Positions 29,536 to 38,628 of a DNA stretch of 64,000 bases are shown piece by piece. The notes under the pieces were generated by a model. The model was not told the origin of the DNA. It ran no database searches and saw nothing but the letters and a program-made list of their open reading frames with translations. How positions within the stretch are numbered: position 1 is the stretch's first letter; the number at the start of each line of letters is the position of its first letter. This stretch comes from Gammaproteobacteria bacterium (GTDB lineage Bacteria > Pseudomonadota > Gammaproteobacteria > Burkholderiales > Rhodocyclaceae), in assembly GCA_018828385.1 (NCBI GenBank), contig JAHJVE010000008.1, positions 469,075 through 533,074 on the forward strand. Direction: 5' to 3'. The translations under genes and the position numbers were made by a program.

Positions 29536-30360
29536 ATGTCGGCAAACTCCCCTGAAATCGGCCGCCGGATAATGGCGGGCGGCATCGAGACCAACTACCA
29601 CGATGTCGGTAGCGGGGCGCCGGTGCTGCTCATCCACGGTTCCGGGCCGGGAGTGACGGCCTGGGCCAACTGGCGTCTGGTCTTGCCGGAAGTGGGCAAG
29701 ACCTGCCGGGCGATTGCCCCGGACATGGTCGGCTTCGGCTATACCGAGCGGCCGGCCGGTATCGAGTACAGCACCGACCGCTGGGTCGATCACGCCATCG
29801 GCCTGCTCGATGCGTTGGGTATCGAGCAGACCGATCTGATAGGCAATTCCTTCGGCGGCGCCATCGCGCTGGCGTTGGCCATTCGCCATCCGCAGCGCGT
29901 GCGTCGGCTGGTGCTGATGGGTAGCGTCGGCGTGCCGTTTGAAATTACGCCGGAACTCGATGCGGTATGGGGCTACGCGCCGTCGCTGCAAGCCATGCGC
30001 GGTCTGCTCGATATCTTTGCTCACGACCGCAGCCTGGTGACCGACGAGCTGGCCGAACTGCGCTATCAAGCCAGCATCCGCCCCGGCTTTCAGGAATCCT
30101 TTTCGGCCATGTTCCCGGCCCCGCGTCAGCGTTGGGTCGATGCCATGGCCAGTGCCGAGGCGGACATCCGGGCGATCAGGCACAAGACGCTGGTCATCCA
30201 TGGTCGTGACGACAAGGTCATTCCGCTGAGCAATTCCCTGACCCTGAACCGCTGGATCGACGACTCGCAACTGCATGTCTTCGGGCGCTGCGGGCATTGG
30301 GTGCAGATCGAACACAACCGCGAATTCAACCAGCTGGTCAGCAATTTCCTGGCCGAATAA
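29536..30360 (+). CDS. dmpD: 2-hydroxymuconic semialdehyde hydrolase
   Basis: 274-residue alpha/beta hydrolase. The oxyanion motif HGSGPGVTAW, nucleophile elbow GNSFGG, acid HGRDDKVIP and final CGHWVQIEH give the usual Ser-Asp-His triad. DmpD/XylF enzymes cleave ring-fission ketones or the semialdehyde to 2-oxopent-4-enoate and a carboxylate. This branch is required for 3-methylcatechol-type substrates. No counterpart exists in the second cluster. Confidence 0.93.
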   Translation: MSANSPEIGRRIMAGGIETNYHDVGSGAPVLLIHGSGPGVTAWANWRLVLPEVGKTCRAIAPDMVGFGYTERPAGIEYSTDRWVDHAIGLLDALGIEQTDLIGNSFGGAIALALAIRHPQRVRRLVLMGSVGVPFEITPELDAVWGYAPSLQAMRGLLDIFAHDRSLVTDELAELRYQASIRPGFQESFSAMFPAPRQRWVDAMASAEADIRAIRHKTLVIHGRDDKVIPLSNSLTLNRWIDDSQLHVFGRCGHWVQIEHNREFNQLVSNFLAE

Positions 30361-30372
30361 AGAGAAAACATC

Positions 30373-31155
30373 ATGGAACAATCGCAAATCAACGACCTCG
30401 GCGATGAACTCTACGCCGCCCTGATCGCAGGCAAGACGGTCAGCCCGCTGACCTCGCGCGGCTTCGAGATCAGCATCGAGGACGCCTACTACATCCAGCA
30501 ACGCATGCTGTCGCGCCGGCTGGAAAATGGCGAGAAGGTCATCGGCAAGAAGATCGGCGTCACCAGCAAGCCAGTCATGAACCTGCTCGGCGTGCATCAG
30601 CCCGACTTCGGCTACCTGCTCGACGGCATGGTTTACAACGAAGGCGAATCCATCGAGATGAGCTCGCTGATCCAGCCCAAGGCCGAAGGTGAAATCGCCT
30701 TCCTGCTCAAGAAGGATCTGCAAGGCCCGGGCGTCACGGCCGCCGATGTGCTGGCCGCCACCGAAGGCGTCATGGCCTGCTTCGAGATTGTCGATTCGCG
30801 CATCACCGACTGGAAGATCAAGATCCAGGACACCGTCGCCGACAACGCCTCGTGCGGCGTCTTTGTACTCGGTGACCAGCTCGTCGATATCAGCAACATC
30901 GACCTCGGTCTGTGCGGCATGGTCCTCGAGAAGAACGGCGAAATCGTCGTCACCGGCGCTGGCGCCGCGACCATGGGCCACCCGGTCAATGCCATGGTCT
31001 GGCTGGCCAATACCCTCGGCAAGCTGGGTATCACCCTCAAGGCCGGCGACATCGTGCTATCCGGTGCGATGGGCGCCATGGTTCCCGTGGTCAAGGGCGA
31101 CAACCTGCGCATGACCATCGGCGGCCTTGGCGGCTGCTCGGTTCGTTTCGTCTAA
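30373..31155 (+). CDS. dmpE: 2-oxopent-4-enoate hydratase (copy 1)
   Basis: 260 residues of the hydratase/decarboxylase family (MhpD/DmpE). Conserved stretches include KKIGVTSKPVMNLLGVHQPDFGYLLDGM, KAEGEIAFLLKKDLQGPGVT and EIVDSRITDWKIKIQDTVADNASCGVF. It hydrates 2-oxopent-4-enoate to 4-hydroxy-2-oxovalerate. In dmp systems it forms a complex with the decarboxylase DmpH, present at 33949. Confidence 0.92.
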   Translation: MEQSQINDLGDELYAALIAGKTVSPLTSRGFEISIEDAYYIQQRMLSRRLENGEKVIGKKIGVTSKPVMNLLGVHQPDFGYLLDGMVYNEGESIEMSSLIQPKAEGEIAFLLKKDLQGPGVTAADVLAATEGVMACFEIVDSRITDWKIKIQDTVADNASCGVFVLGDQLVDISNIDLGLCGMVLEKNGEIVVTGAGAATMGHPVNAMVWLANTLGKLGITLKAGDIVLSGAMGAMVPVVKGDNLRMTIGGLGGCSVRFV

Positions 31156-31169
31156 GTCGGCAGGCCGTC

Positions 31170-31964
31170 ATGGACTTCCAGATCGATTCCAAAATTGCCG
31201 TAATTTCCGGGTCGACCGTAGGAATCGGCTTTGCCATCGCCACCGAACTGGCCCGCGAAGGCGCCAAGGTGGTGATCAACGGCCGCAGCCGGAAAAGCGT
31301 CGATGCGGCGGTGTCCCGCCTGCGTTCGCTGGTTGCCGGCGCCGACGTGCAGGGCGTGGCGGCGGATCTGTCCTCGGCGGAAGGTTGTCAGTTCCTGTTC
31401 GACGCCTGCCCGCATGCCGACATACTGGTCAACAACCTCGGTATCTTCGATCCGGCGCCCTTCGATGCCATCCCCGACAGCGAATGGCAACGCTTCTTCG
31501 ACGTCAATGTGATGAGCGGCGTGCGTCTGGCCCGCCATTATCTGCCGGCCATGAAGGCGGCCAACTGGGGGCGCATCGTTTTCATCTCGAGCGAATCCGG
31601 CATCAACACGCCGGGCGAGATGGTCCATTACGGCATGACCAAGTCGGCCCAACTGGCGGTATCGCGCGGTCTGGCCCAGAGCTGCGCCGGTACGGGCGTT
31701 ACGGTCAATGCCGTGCTGCCCGGGCCAACGCGCTCCGAAGGTGTCGGCGAGTTCTTCGGCAAGCTGGCCGCCGAGGCGGGTATCGGCCTCGACGAAATGG
31801 AGCGCCGCTTCTTCGCCGAAGGCCGTCCGACCTCAATTATCAAACGCATGATCGATCCGGCCGAAGTCGCCGCACTGGTCGCCTACGTGTGCAGCGCGAG
31901 AGCCGCGGCGACGACGGGTGCCGCGCTGCGCGTCGAAGGCGGGATCGTTTCCACCATTTGCTGA
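31170..31964 (+). CDS. Short-chain dehydrogenase/reductase in the meta operon
   Basis: 264-residue classical SDR. The cofactor motif is GSTVGIG near residue 14, NNLGIF marks the middle, and the catalytic Ser-Tyr-Lys set is intact (FISSESGINTPGEMVHYGMTKSAQ). Its reaction in phenol degradation is not established; similar genes occur in several beta-proteobacterial meta operons. The first codons (KIAVISGSTVGIG) lie on a stretch resembling the dispersed repeat, and a Val replaces the more usual Ser/Arg in the cofactor loop. Confidence 0.85.
   Translation: MDFQIDSKIAVISGSTVGIGFAIATELAREGAKVVINGRSRKSVDAAVSRLRSLVAGADVQGVAADLSSAEGCQFLFDACPHADILVNNLGIFDPAPFDAIPDSEWQRFFDVNVMSGVRLARHYLPAMKAANWGRIVFISSESGINTPGEMVHYGMTKSAQLAVSRGLAQSCAGTGVTVNAVLPGPTRSEGVGEFFGKLAAEAGIGLDEMERRFFAEGRPTSIIKRMIDPAEVAALVAYVCSARAAATTGAALRVEGGIVSTIC
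31187..31226 (+). repeat. Repeat-like sequence at the start of the SDR gene
   Basis: TTCCAAAATTGCCGTAATTTC followed by CGGGTCGACCGTAGGAATCGG follows the repeat closely, but part of the match is also required by the SDR cofactor motif. Its status as a true copy is uncertain. Confidence 0.4.
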
Positions 31965-31988
31965 ACCACGATCAATAAGGAAATATTG

Positions 31989-32903
31989 ATGACCCAAAAA
32001 ATCAAATGCGCCCTGATCGGCCCGGGCAACATCGGGACCGACCTGCTCTACAAACTCAAGCGCAGTCCCTACCTCGACCCCGTCTGGATGATCGGGATCG
32101 ACCCGGAATCCGAAGGTCTCAAGCGTGCCGCCGAGATGGGCCTGAAGACCTGCTCAACTGGCGTCGATGGCTTCCTGCCCCACGTCCTCCCCGACAACGT
32201 CCAGATCGCCTTCGATGCGACTTCCGCCTACGTGCACGCCGAGAACAGCCGCAAGCTCAACGCCCTCGGCGTCCTGATGATCGACCTGACACCCGCCGCT
32301 ATCGGCCCGTTCTGCGTCCCGCCGGTCAACCTCAAGGAGCACGTCGGTCGCCGCGAAATGAACGTCAACATGGTCACCTGCGGTGGCCAGGCCACCATCC
32401 CCATGGTCGCTGCCGTCTCCCGCGTCCAGCCGGTCGCCTACGGCGAAATTGTCGCAACGGTTTCTTCCAAGTCAGCCGGTCCCGGCACCCGCAAGAACAT
32501 CGACGAATTCACCCGCACCACCGCCGGGGCCGTCGAAAAGGTCGGCGGCGCCAAGAAGGGCAAGGCCATCATCATCATCAACCCGGCCGAACCGCCGCTC
32601 GTCATGCGCGACACGGTTCACTGCCTGACCGAAACCGCCCCGGACCAGGCCGCGATCACCGAATCCATCCACGCCATGATCAAGGAAGTCCAGAAGTACG
32701 TTCCGGGCTACCGCCTGGTTAACGGCCCGGTCTTCGACGGCAACCGCGTCTCCGTCTACATGGAAGTCACCGGCCTCGGCGACTTCCTGCCGACCTACGC
32801 CGGCAACCTCGACATCATGACCGCCGCCGGTGCCCGCACCGCCGAAATGTTCGCCGAAGAAATGATCAAGGGCACGCTCAAGCTTGAGCCTGTCGTGGCC
32901 TAA
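31989..32903 (+). CDS. dmpF: Acylating acetaldehyde dehydrogenase (copy 1)
   Basis: 304 residues. [13 protein letters not shown] is the NAD-binding motif and Cys131 ([12 protein letters not shown]) the catalytic thiol of the DmpF/MhpF family. It converts acetaldehyde, channelled from the aldolase DmpG, to acetyl-CoA. The ATG at 31989 was preferred to an adjacent TTG one codon earlier. The gene for its aldolase partner follows after 17 bp. Confidence 0.94.
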   Translation: MTQKIKCALIGPGNIGTDLLYKLKRSPYLDPVWMIGIDPESEGLKRAAEMGLKTCSTGVDGFLPHVLPDNVQIAFDATSAYVHAENSRKLNALGVLMIDLTPAAIGPFCVPPVNLKEHVGRREMNVNMVTCGGQATIPMVAAVSRVQPVAYGEIVATVSSKSAGPGTRKNIDEFTRTTAGAVEKVGGAKKGKAIIIINPAEPPLVMRDTVHCLTETAPDQAAITESIHAMIKEVQKYVPGYRLVNGPVFDGNRVSVYMEVTGLGDFLPTYAGNLDIMTAAGARTAEMFAEEMIKGTLKLEPVVA

Positions 32904-32920
32904 GGAATAAGGAGAATTAA

Positions 32921-33952
32921 ATGACCCTACGCGGCAAAAAAGTCACCGTCCACGACATGACCCTGCGGGATGGCATGCATCCCAAGCGTCACCTGATGAC
33001 CCTCGACCAGATGGTCAGCATCGCCACCGGCCTCGACGAAGCCGGCGTGCCGCTGATCGAAGTCACCCACGGCGACGGCCTCGGTGGTTCCTCGGTCAAC
33101 TACGGCTTCCCGGCCCACACGGATGAGGAATACCTCGGCGCCGTCATCCCCAGGATGAAGAAGGCCAAGGTCTCGGCCCTGCTGTTGCCCGGCATCGGCA
33201 CCGTCGATCACCTCAAGATGGCGCGTGACCTCGGCGTCAACACCATCCGCGTCGCCACCCACTGTACCGAAGCCGACGTTTCCGAACAGCACATCACCAT
33301 GGCCCGCAAGCTGGAGATGGACACCGTCGGCTTCCTCATGATGGCCCACATGAACAGCGCCGAAGGCCTGGTCAAGCAAGCCAAGCTCATGGAAGGCTAC
33401 GGCGCCAACTGCATCTACGTCACCGACTCGGCCGGTCATCTGCTGCCGGAAGGCGTCAAGGAACGCCTGTCTGCCGTGCGTGCGGCATTGAAGCCGGAAA
33501 CCGAACTCGGCTTCCACGGCCACCACAACCTGGCCATGGGCGTCGCCAACTCCATTGCTGCCATCGAAGTCGGGGCCAGTCGCGTCGATGCAGCTGCTGC
33601 TGGCCTCGGTGCCGGCGCTGGCAACACGCCGATGGAAGTACTGATCGCCGTGTGCAGCCTGATGGGCATCGAGACGGGCGTCGATGTCGCCAAGATCACC
33701 GACGTCGCCGAAGACCTCGTCGTGCCGATGATGGACTTCCCGATCCGCATCGACCGCGATGCACTGACCCTCGGTTATGCCGGCGTCTATGGCTCCTTCC
33801 TGCTCTTCGCCAAGCGCGCCTCCGTCAAGTACGGCGTGCCAGCCCGCGAAATCCTCGTCGAACTGGGCCGTCGCGGCATGGTCGGCGGGCAGGAAGACAT
33901 GATTGAAGACACTGCCATGAGCATGGCACGCGCACGAGGACTGATGGCATGA
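32921..33952 (+). CDS. dmpG: 4-hydroxy-2-oxovalerate aldolase (copy 1)
   Basis: 343 residues of the DmpG/MhpE family in the HMG-CoA-lyase-like TIM-barrel group. The metal-binding and catalytic motifs are [11 protein letters not shown] near the N-terminus and [14 protein letters not shown]. It splits 4-hydroxy-2-oxovalerate to pyruvate and acetaldehyde and passes the latter to DmpF through a tunnel. The stop overlaps dmpH by 4 bp. Confidence 0.95.
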   Translation: MTLRGKKVTVHDMTLRDGMHPKRHLMTLDQMVSIATGLDEAGVPLIEVTHGDGLGGSSVNYGFPAHTDEEYLGAVIPRMKKAKVSALLLPGIGTVDHLKMARDLGVNTIRVATHCTEADVSEQHITMARKLEMDTVGFLMMAHMNSAEGLVKQAKLMEGYGANCIYVTDSAGHLLPEGVKERLSAVRAALKPETELGFHGHHNLAMGVANSIAAIEVGASRVDAAAAGLGAGAGNTPMEVLIAVCSLMGIETGVDVAKITDVAEDLVVPMMDFPIRIDRDALTLGYAGVYGSFLLFAKRASVKYGVPAREILVELGRRGMVGGQEDMIEDTAMSMARARGLMA

Positions 33953-34737
33953 AGCTGACACAGCAGGTTATCCAACAACTCGCCGAGCATCTCGAAAACG
34001 CCGAGCTGCAGGCGCACGACGTCGTCAAGATCACCGATGCCCATCCGGAAATGGATTGGGACGACGCCTACGCCATCCAGAACGAAATCCTCCGCCGCAA
34101 GCTGGCCCGTGGAAATCGCGTCGTCGGCCTGAAAGCCGGCCTGACCTCGCACGCCAAGATGAAGCAGATGGGCGTTGAAACCCCGTGTTTCGGCTTCCTC
34201 GTCGATTACTTCAGCGTCGCCGATGGCGGCGAAATCAAGATCGAACAATTGATCCACCCGAAGGTCGAGCCGGAAATCGTCTTTGTCCTGAAAAAGGCCC
34301 TCAAAGGCCCCGGCTGCCATATCGGCGCCGTGCTGGCCGCGACCGATTTCATCATGCCGGGGATCGAGATCATCGATTCGCGTTACCGCGATTTCAAGTT
34401 CGACCTGAAGAGCGTGATCGCCGACAACTGTTCGTCGTCACGCTTCGTACTCGGCGGCCAGATGACGCCGGTCGCTGGTCTTGATCTGCGCACCCTGGGC
34501 GTGGTCATGGAAAAGAACGGCGAACCCGTTGCCATCGGTGCCGGCGCGGCCGTCCTTGGCCATCCGGCGGCGGCGATTGCCATGCTGGCCAACCATCTTG
34601 GCGCCCGTGGCGAAGAAATTCCGGCCGGCACGATGATCCTGTCCGGCGGTGTAACCGAGGCGGTTGCCGTCCAGGCTGGCGATCACGTCAATCTGCGTAT
34701 CCAGTCGCTGGGCGGCGTCAGCTGCCGTTTCGCTTAA
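33949..34737 (+). CDS. dmpH: 4-oxalocrotonate decarboxylase (copy 1)
   Basis: 262 residues, homologous to DmpE but of the decarboxylase subgroup ([57 protein letters not shown]). With Mg2+ it converts 2-oxohex-3-enedioate to 2-oxopent-4-enoate and works in complex with DmpE. The ATGA overlap with dmpG suggests coupling. Confidence 0.93.
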   Translation: MKLTQQVIQQLAEHLENAELQAHDVVKITDAHPEMDWDDAYAIQNEILRRKLARGNRVVGLKAGLTSHAKMKQMGVETPCFGFLVDYFSVADGGEIKIEQLIHPKVEPEIVFVLKKALKGPGCHIGAVLAATDFIMPGIEIIDSRYRDFKFDLKSVIADNCSSSRFVLGGQMTPVAGLDLRTLGVVMEKNGEPVAIGAGAAVLGHPAAAIAMLANHLGARGEEIPAGTMILSGGVTEAVAVQAGDHVNLRIQSLGGVSCRFA

Positions 34738-34746
34738 GGAGACACC

Positions 34747-34938
34747 ATGCCATTCGCACAAATCTATTTGATCGAAGGCCGCACCGAGGAGCAGAAGCGA
34801 GCGGTCATCGAAAAAGTCAGTGCCGCCCTGGTCGAAGCGCTCGGTGCGCCGATTGAAAACGTCCGTGTCTGGATCCACGACGTGCCCAATGCGCAGTGGG
34901 GAATCGGCGGCAAGACAGCCAAGGATTTGGGGCGGTAG
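34747..34938 (+). CDS. dmpI: 4-oxalocrotonate tautomerase
   Basis: 63 residues with the catalytic Pro1 exposed after Met removal (MPFAQIYLIEGRTEEQKRAVIEKVS), Arg11-type residue in EGR, and VRVWIHDVPNAQWGIGGKTA. It ketonises 4-oxalocrotonate for DmpH. It ends the first lower operon and is followed at once by a strong hairpin. Confidence 0.94.
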   Translation: MPFAQIYLIEGRTEEQKRAVIEKVSAALVEALGAPIENVRVWIHDVPNAQWGIGGKTAKDLGR

Positions 34939-34951
34939 ACGCCGCGCCTGC

Positions 34952-34976
34952 GGTGCGGAGATTCGCTCTCCGCACC
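34952..34976 (+). terminator. Strong hairpin after dmpI
   Basis: GGTGCGGAGA, loop TTCGC, TCTCCGCACC: a perfect 10-bp stem 13 bp after the dmpI stop. There is no T run, so termination may be inefficient or factor dependent; an mRNA 3' stabilising role is also possible. Confidence 0.6.
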
Positions 34977-35031
34977 GAATGACACAGCGAATTCAATAGT
35001 TGCCAGTCCCTATTCCGATACGGATATTTCA

Positions 35032-35078
35032 ATACCTTAACGGTATTTAACATCGTGTTAATTGGTATTGGACGGTAT
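35032..35078 (+). promoter_or_regulatory. LysR-type bipartite operator, site A (envelope operon)
   Basis: ATACC-N5-GGTAT at 35032-35046, 17 bp, then GGTATTGGACGGTAT at 35064-35078. TTGGAC (35068-35073) can serve as -35 and CATAGT (35093-35098) as -10 with 19-bp spacing. The 35186 gene starts about 88 bp later. The same layout recurs at sites C and D. Confidence 0.75.
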
Positions 35079-35185
35079 TGGTCAGGGCAATGCATAGTCT
35101 GAATGAGCCGAATTTTTAATGGCTGTTTCAACGAAGCACGAATTAGAAAAGTGCCAGCAAAAGGCACGGATAACTGGAGGAGTAG

Positions 35186-36151
35186 ATGGGCTGGGTGAAG
35201 AAAGTTTCGTGGTTGCCATTCGGCGCCGCCATTGCCTGCGGAACGCTTTCCGCTTGCTCGCAAGGCCCCGACATGTCCGGGATTGCCGCCGAGCGCGAGC
35301 GTTCGGTGCATCGCTATGACATCAGCCAGGCGATGGCCAGCAATGGCAAGGTGGTCGTCGTCGGTACGCAAAGCGGTGTCGTTCTGAGCTCGGACGATCA
35401 GGGCAAGCGCTGGAAGCGGACGCCGCTCGGCAATACTTCCCTCGTCGACATGACCGTTTGCGGCGACCAGGGCTTCGTCGCCATCGATCATTACCACAAG
35501 GTGTGGTCGGCCGATGCCCAGGGCAAGAACTGGAAATCGGTTCCCCTCGACATGCCGCGCACGCCCTTGGCCGTCACCTGCGACAAGCAGGGTGGCTGGT
35601 GGGTCGTTGGTGTCAATGCGGTCATTGCCGGCAGCGCCGATCAGGGCAAGACCTGGAAAATTACCGATCTGGGTGAAGACACGCAGATCACCACCATTCA
35701 GTTTCTCGATGAGAAAAACGGCATCGCCCTTGGCGAGTTCGGCCTGACGGTGACGACTGAAGACGGCGGCACGACCTGGAAAAAAGGCCCGCCGATGCCG
35801 GGCGAGTTCTACGCCTACGCGGCGTTGTTCGCCAACGGTGGCGAGGGCTGGGTCAGCGGGGTGGCCGGACAGGTATTGCACACCACCGACGGCGGCAGGT
35901 CCTGGACCAAACAGGTCAATACCACGCAGGCCTCGCTCAATCGTCTGTTCATGCACGAAGGCCAGCCTTTCGGCGTCGGCGCCAGTGGCGTCATCGCTCG
36001 TCTCGAAGGCGATAGCTGGCGCGCCGTGCCGTATACCGACCCCGTGCCGGTCTTCCTGGGCGGTGGCGCTTCCCTGCCGGGCCAATCGGCCATCGTGATC
36101 GGCGGCCCCGGCGGGCTGCTCCGTGCTGTCAGCACGCACGCCAAACAATAA
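35186..36151 (+). CDS. YCF48/BNR-repeat lipoprotein
   Basis: 321 residues. A lipoprotein signal ends in LSAC with Cys24 as the lipidated residue. The rest is built of repeated beta-propeller blades of the YCF48/Hcf136 type (SDDQGKRWKRTPLG, SADQGKTWKITDLG, TEDGGTTWKKGPP, TTDGGRSWTKQ). TGGAGGAGTAG precedes the ATG. YCF48 genes are often found beside RND, DUF1302 and DUF1329 genes in degradation loci. It may act as a periplasmic assembly or binding factor for that system; the role is not known. Confidence 0.85.
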   Translation: MGWVKKVSWLPFGAAIACGTLSACSQGPDMSGIAAERERSVHRYDISQAMASNGKVVVVGTQSGVVLSSDDQGKRWKRTPLGNTSLVDMTVCGDQGFVAIDHYHKVWSADAQGKNWKSVPLDMPRTPLAVTCDKQGGWWVVGVNAVIAGSADQGKTWKITDLGEDTQITTIQFLDEKNGIALGEFGLTVTTEDGGTTWKKGPPMPGEFYAYAALFANGGEGWVSGVAGQVLHTTDGGRSWTKQVNTTQASLNRLFMHEGQPFGVGASGVIARLEGDSWRAVPYTDPVPVFLGGGASLPGQSAIVIGGPGGLLRAVSTHAKQ

Positions 36152-36171
36152 GCCAGGGAGACATCAACACC

Positions 36172-38562
36172 ATGGTTGCAAAAACACGTCACGCCATTAC
36201 CCATGCCCTGCACCAGGGCGAGGAATGGATATTCCGCAATCCGAAGATCGTGCTGTCGCTGGTCCTGGCCGTCACCATCGTCTTCGGCATGGCTCTGCCC
36301 AGCCTGCGCGTCTTCACCGACTTCGCCGATCTGCTGCCGCAGAACCACAGCTACATCAAGGTTTACAACCGCCTGAAGGAGAACTTCGGCGGCGCCAACA
36401 TGATCGTCATGTCGGTGGAAGTCGACAAGGGCACGATCTTCAACGACGAAACCCTGAAGCTCATTCACGAGGCCACGCAAGGCGTCGACAACCTGCCGAG
36501 CGTCAACCACAACCTCGTCAGCAGCCTGACGCACCGCACGGCCCGCAAGGTTTTCCTCGACGACCAAGGCGGCTTTGCCTCCGAGTCCTACTACGATCCG
36601 CTCAAGCCGAAGCGCACCGTGGCCGAACTCGAGCAGTTGCGCAACGACGTCATCGCCAACCCGACCATTTACGGTCTGCTTGTCTCGCCGGACATGAAGG
36701 CGGCGCTGATCAAGGCCCAGATGAACGAGGGCGACATCGATTACCCGACCACCTTCGCGGCGCTGCAAAAAGTCCGTGAAAGCCTGGCCCGGCCCGGTCA
36801 TGAAATTTATGTGACGGGCAATCCGGTGCTCACCGGCTGGGTCTATACCTATCTCAACCAGATCGTCGAGATCATGGTGTGGACACTGCTCCTGCTGTCT
36901 GCATTGTTGATTCTCTATTTCCGGCGCTTCTACGGCATTGCCCTGCCATTGCTTGGTATCGCCTTGTCGTCGATCTGGGGCCTCGGCTTCATGGCGGCGA
37001 TGGGCATCAACCTCGAACCTTTGTCGTTGCCGATTCCCTTCCTGATTGCCGCCCGCGCGACTTCGCACGGTGTGCAACTGGTGGTGCGCTACTACGAGGA
37101 ACTGGCCATCGTTCATGATGGCAAGAAGGCGGCCCGCAACGCACTGGATGCACTGTTCCGCCCCGGTTCGCTGGCCATCATCGTCGATGCGGTGGGGATT
37201 GCCGTGCTCATGCTCGGTGCCGCGCCGTTCAACCACAAACTGGGTCTGGCCGCCGGCTTCTGGGGCTTCTCGGTGATCTTCACGGTGCACTTCATGGTCC
37301 CGCTGGCTCTGACCATCCTGCCTGCCCCGAAGAATCACAAGAACGGCAACGAAGGCATCCGTGCCTTCCTCGGCAAGGCCATGGCCATGACCGGTGGTAC
37401 CGAAGGTGGTGCCCGGTCGATCCTGATCCTGACCCTGATCGGCGCCATCGGTGGCATGTATTTCGTGAGCAAGGTCCAGCTCGGCGAATCCGAGCCAGGC
37501 TCGCCGCTGCTCCACCTCGACCATGACTACAACGTGTCGACCAAGGCCATCAACACGCGCTTCCCGGGTTCCGAGGAACTGCATGTCGCGGCACGCACCG
37601 ACGAGAAGGGCGGCATCAAGCGTCCTGAAGTGATGGCGGCCATCGAGCGCTTCCAGGCGCACATGCTGTCCGACCCTTCCCTGGGCGGCACCAAGGCCAT
37701 GCCGGGTGTTCTGCGCGTGGTCAATAAACTGACCCATAACGATGACCCGCGCTGGATGCAGTTGCCGGATAACGCGGGGGACATCGGCGGCCTGATGTTC
37801 GCCTACATGGCTTCCAGCCCGATTCCCGGCGCCTTGAAAGAGTTCGTCACCTCCGACGAAAACGAAGCCAACATGGTCTTCTACTACAAGGACCATCAGG
37901 CGGAAACGATCAACCGCATCGTCGCGCTGGCCGAAGACGGCATCAAGAAGATCGAGGCCGAAGTACCCGGACTGCACATCGAACTCGGCGGCGGCATCAT
38001 CGGCGTCACGGCAGCCGGCAACCAGGCACTGCATACCGACCACATGATCATCATCCCGGCCGTCATGCTGCTCGCCTTCTTCATCGTCATGATCTATTAC
38101 AGCTCGCTCCACGCCGGCTGGCTGATGGTCCTGCCGATGCTGTTCTCGACCCTGATGACCTACGCCTACATGGGCGCGCTCAACATCGGGATCAGCGTCA
38201 ATACCGTGCCGGTCATTGCCGTCGGCGTTGGTGTGGGTATCGATTACGCCGTCTATTTCATGGACCGCATCCGCGAAGAGTATGCCGTGATGCGTGACAT
38301 GAAAAAGGCCGTCATCACCGCCGTTGCCACCACCGGCTACGCCGTGAGCTTTACGGCCGTCACGCTAATCGCCGGCGTCGTCATGTGGATCTTCATGTCC
38401 GATCTGCGCTTCCAGTCCGACGCCGCGATCCTTCTTTCTTTCATGCTCATCGTCAACGCGATCGCCGCCGTACTGATCGTGCCGTCATGGTGCGTCGTCT
38501 TCAAACCCAAGTTTGTGACGGCAGTGCATTACGACGAAGACGGTGTACTGGAAAACGACTAA
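36172..38562 (+). CDS. RND/MMPL-superfamily transporter
   Basis: 796-residue inner-membrane protein with two repeats of one plus five helices and two large periplasmic loops. The first helix is at ~23-45 (IVLSLVLAVTIVFGMALP), then ITGNPVLTGW and the motif VGVGVGIDYAVYFMDRIREEYA in the second half. It belongs to the MMPL/HpnN-like branch, which moves lipids or hydrophobic compounds, rather than tripartite AcrB pumps. The operon partners are a lipoprotein, an outer-membrane barrel-like DUF1302 protein and a periplasmic DUF1329 protein. Direction of transport is unknown. Confidence 0.88.
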   Translation: MVAKTRHAITHALHQGEEWIFRNPKIVLSLVLAVTIVFGMALPSLRVFTDFADLLPQNHSYIKVYNRLKENFGGANMIVMSVEVDKGTIFNDETLKLIHEATQGVDNLPSVNHNLVSSLTHRTARKVFLDDQGGFASESYYDPLKPKRTVAELEQLRNDVIANPTIYGLLVSPDMKAALIKAQMNEGDIDYPTTFAALQKVRESLARPGHEIYVTGNPVLTGWVYTYLNQIVEIMVWTLLLLSALLILYFRRFYGIALPLLGIALSSIWGLGFMAAMGINLEPLSLPIPFLIAARATSHGVQLVVRYYEELAIVHDGKKAARNALDALFRPGSLAIIVDAVGIAVLMLGAAPFNHKLGLAAGFWGFSVIFTVHFMVPLALTILPAPKNHKNGNEGIRAFLGKAMAMTGGTEGGARSILILTLIGAIGGMYFVSKVQLGESEPGSPLLHLDHDYNVSTKAINTRFPGSEELHVAARTDEKGGIKRPEVMAAIERFQAHMLSDPSLGGTKAMPGVLRVVNKLTHNDDPRWMQLPDNAGDIGGLMFAYMASSPIPGALKEFVTSDENEANMVFYYKDHQAETINRIVALAEDGIKKIEAEVPGLHIELGGGIIGVTAAGNQALHTDHMIIIPAVMLLAFFIVMIYYSSLHAGWLMVLPMLFSTLMTYAYMGALNIGISVNTVPVIAVGVGVGIDYAVYFMDRIREEYAVMRDMKKAVITAVATTGYAVSFTAVTLIAGVVMWIFMSDLRFQSDAAILLSFMLIVNAIAAVLIVPSWCVVFKPKFVTAVHYDEDGVLEND

Positions 38563-38628
38563 CAACACTCCGGAAGACCGGGGGAACAGCAAAACATTCT
38601 TTCAACAAAACCATTGGGGGTTTGATCC

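Noticed and set aside
28108..30981. A 957-residue open frame on the minus strand opposite dmpC, dmpD and dmpE
   Set aside because: It is antisense to three well-recognised genes and has the biased composition of a GC-rich shadow frame. Similar long frames at 322-1830, 1887-3785, 35815-38112, 47197-48876, 50353-51951 and 52442-54478 were dropped for the same reason.
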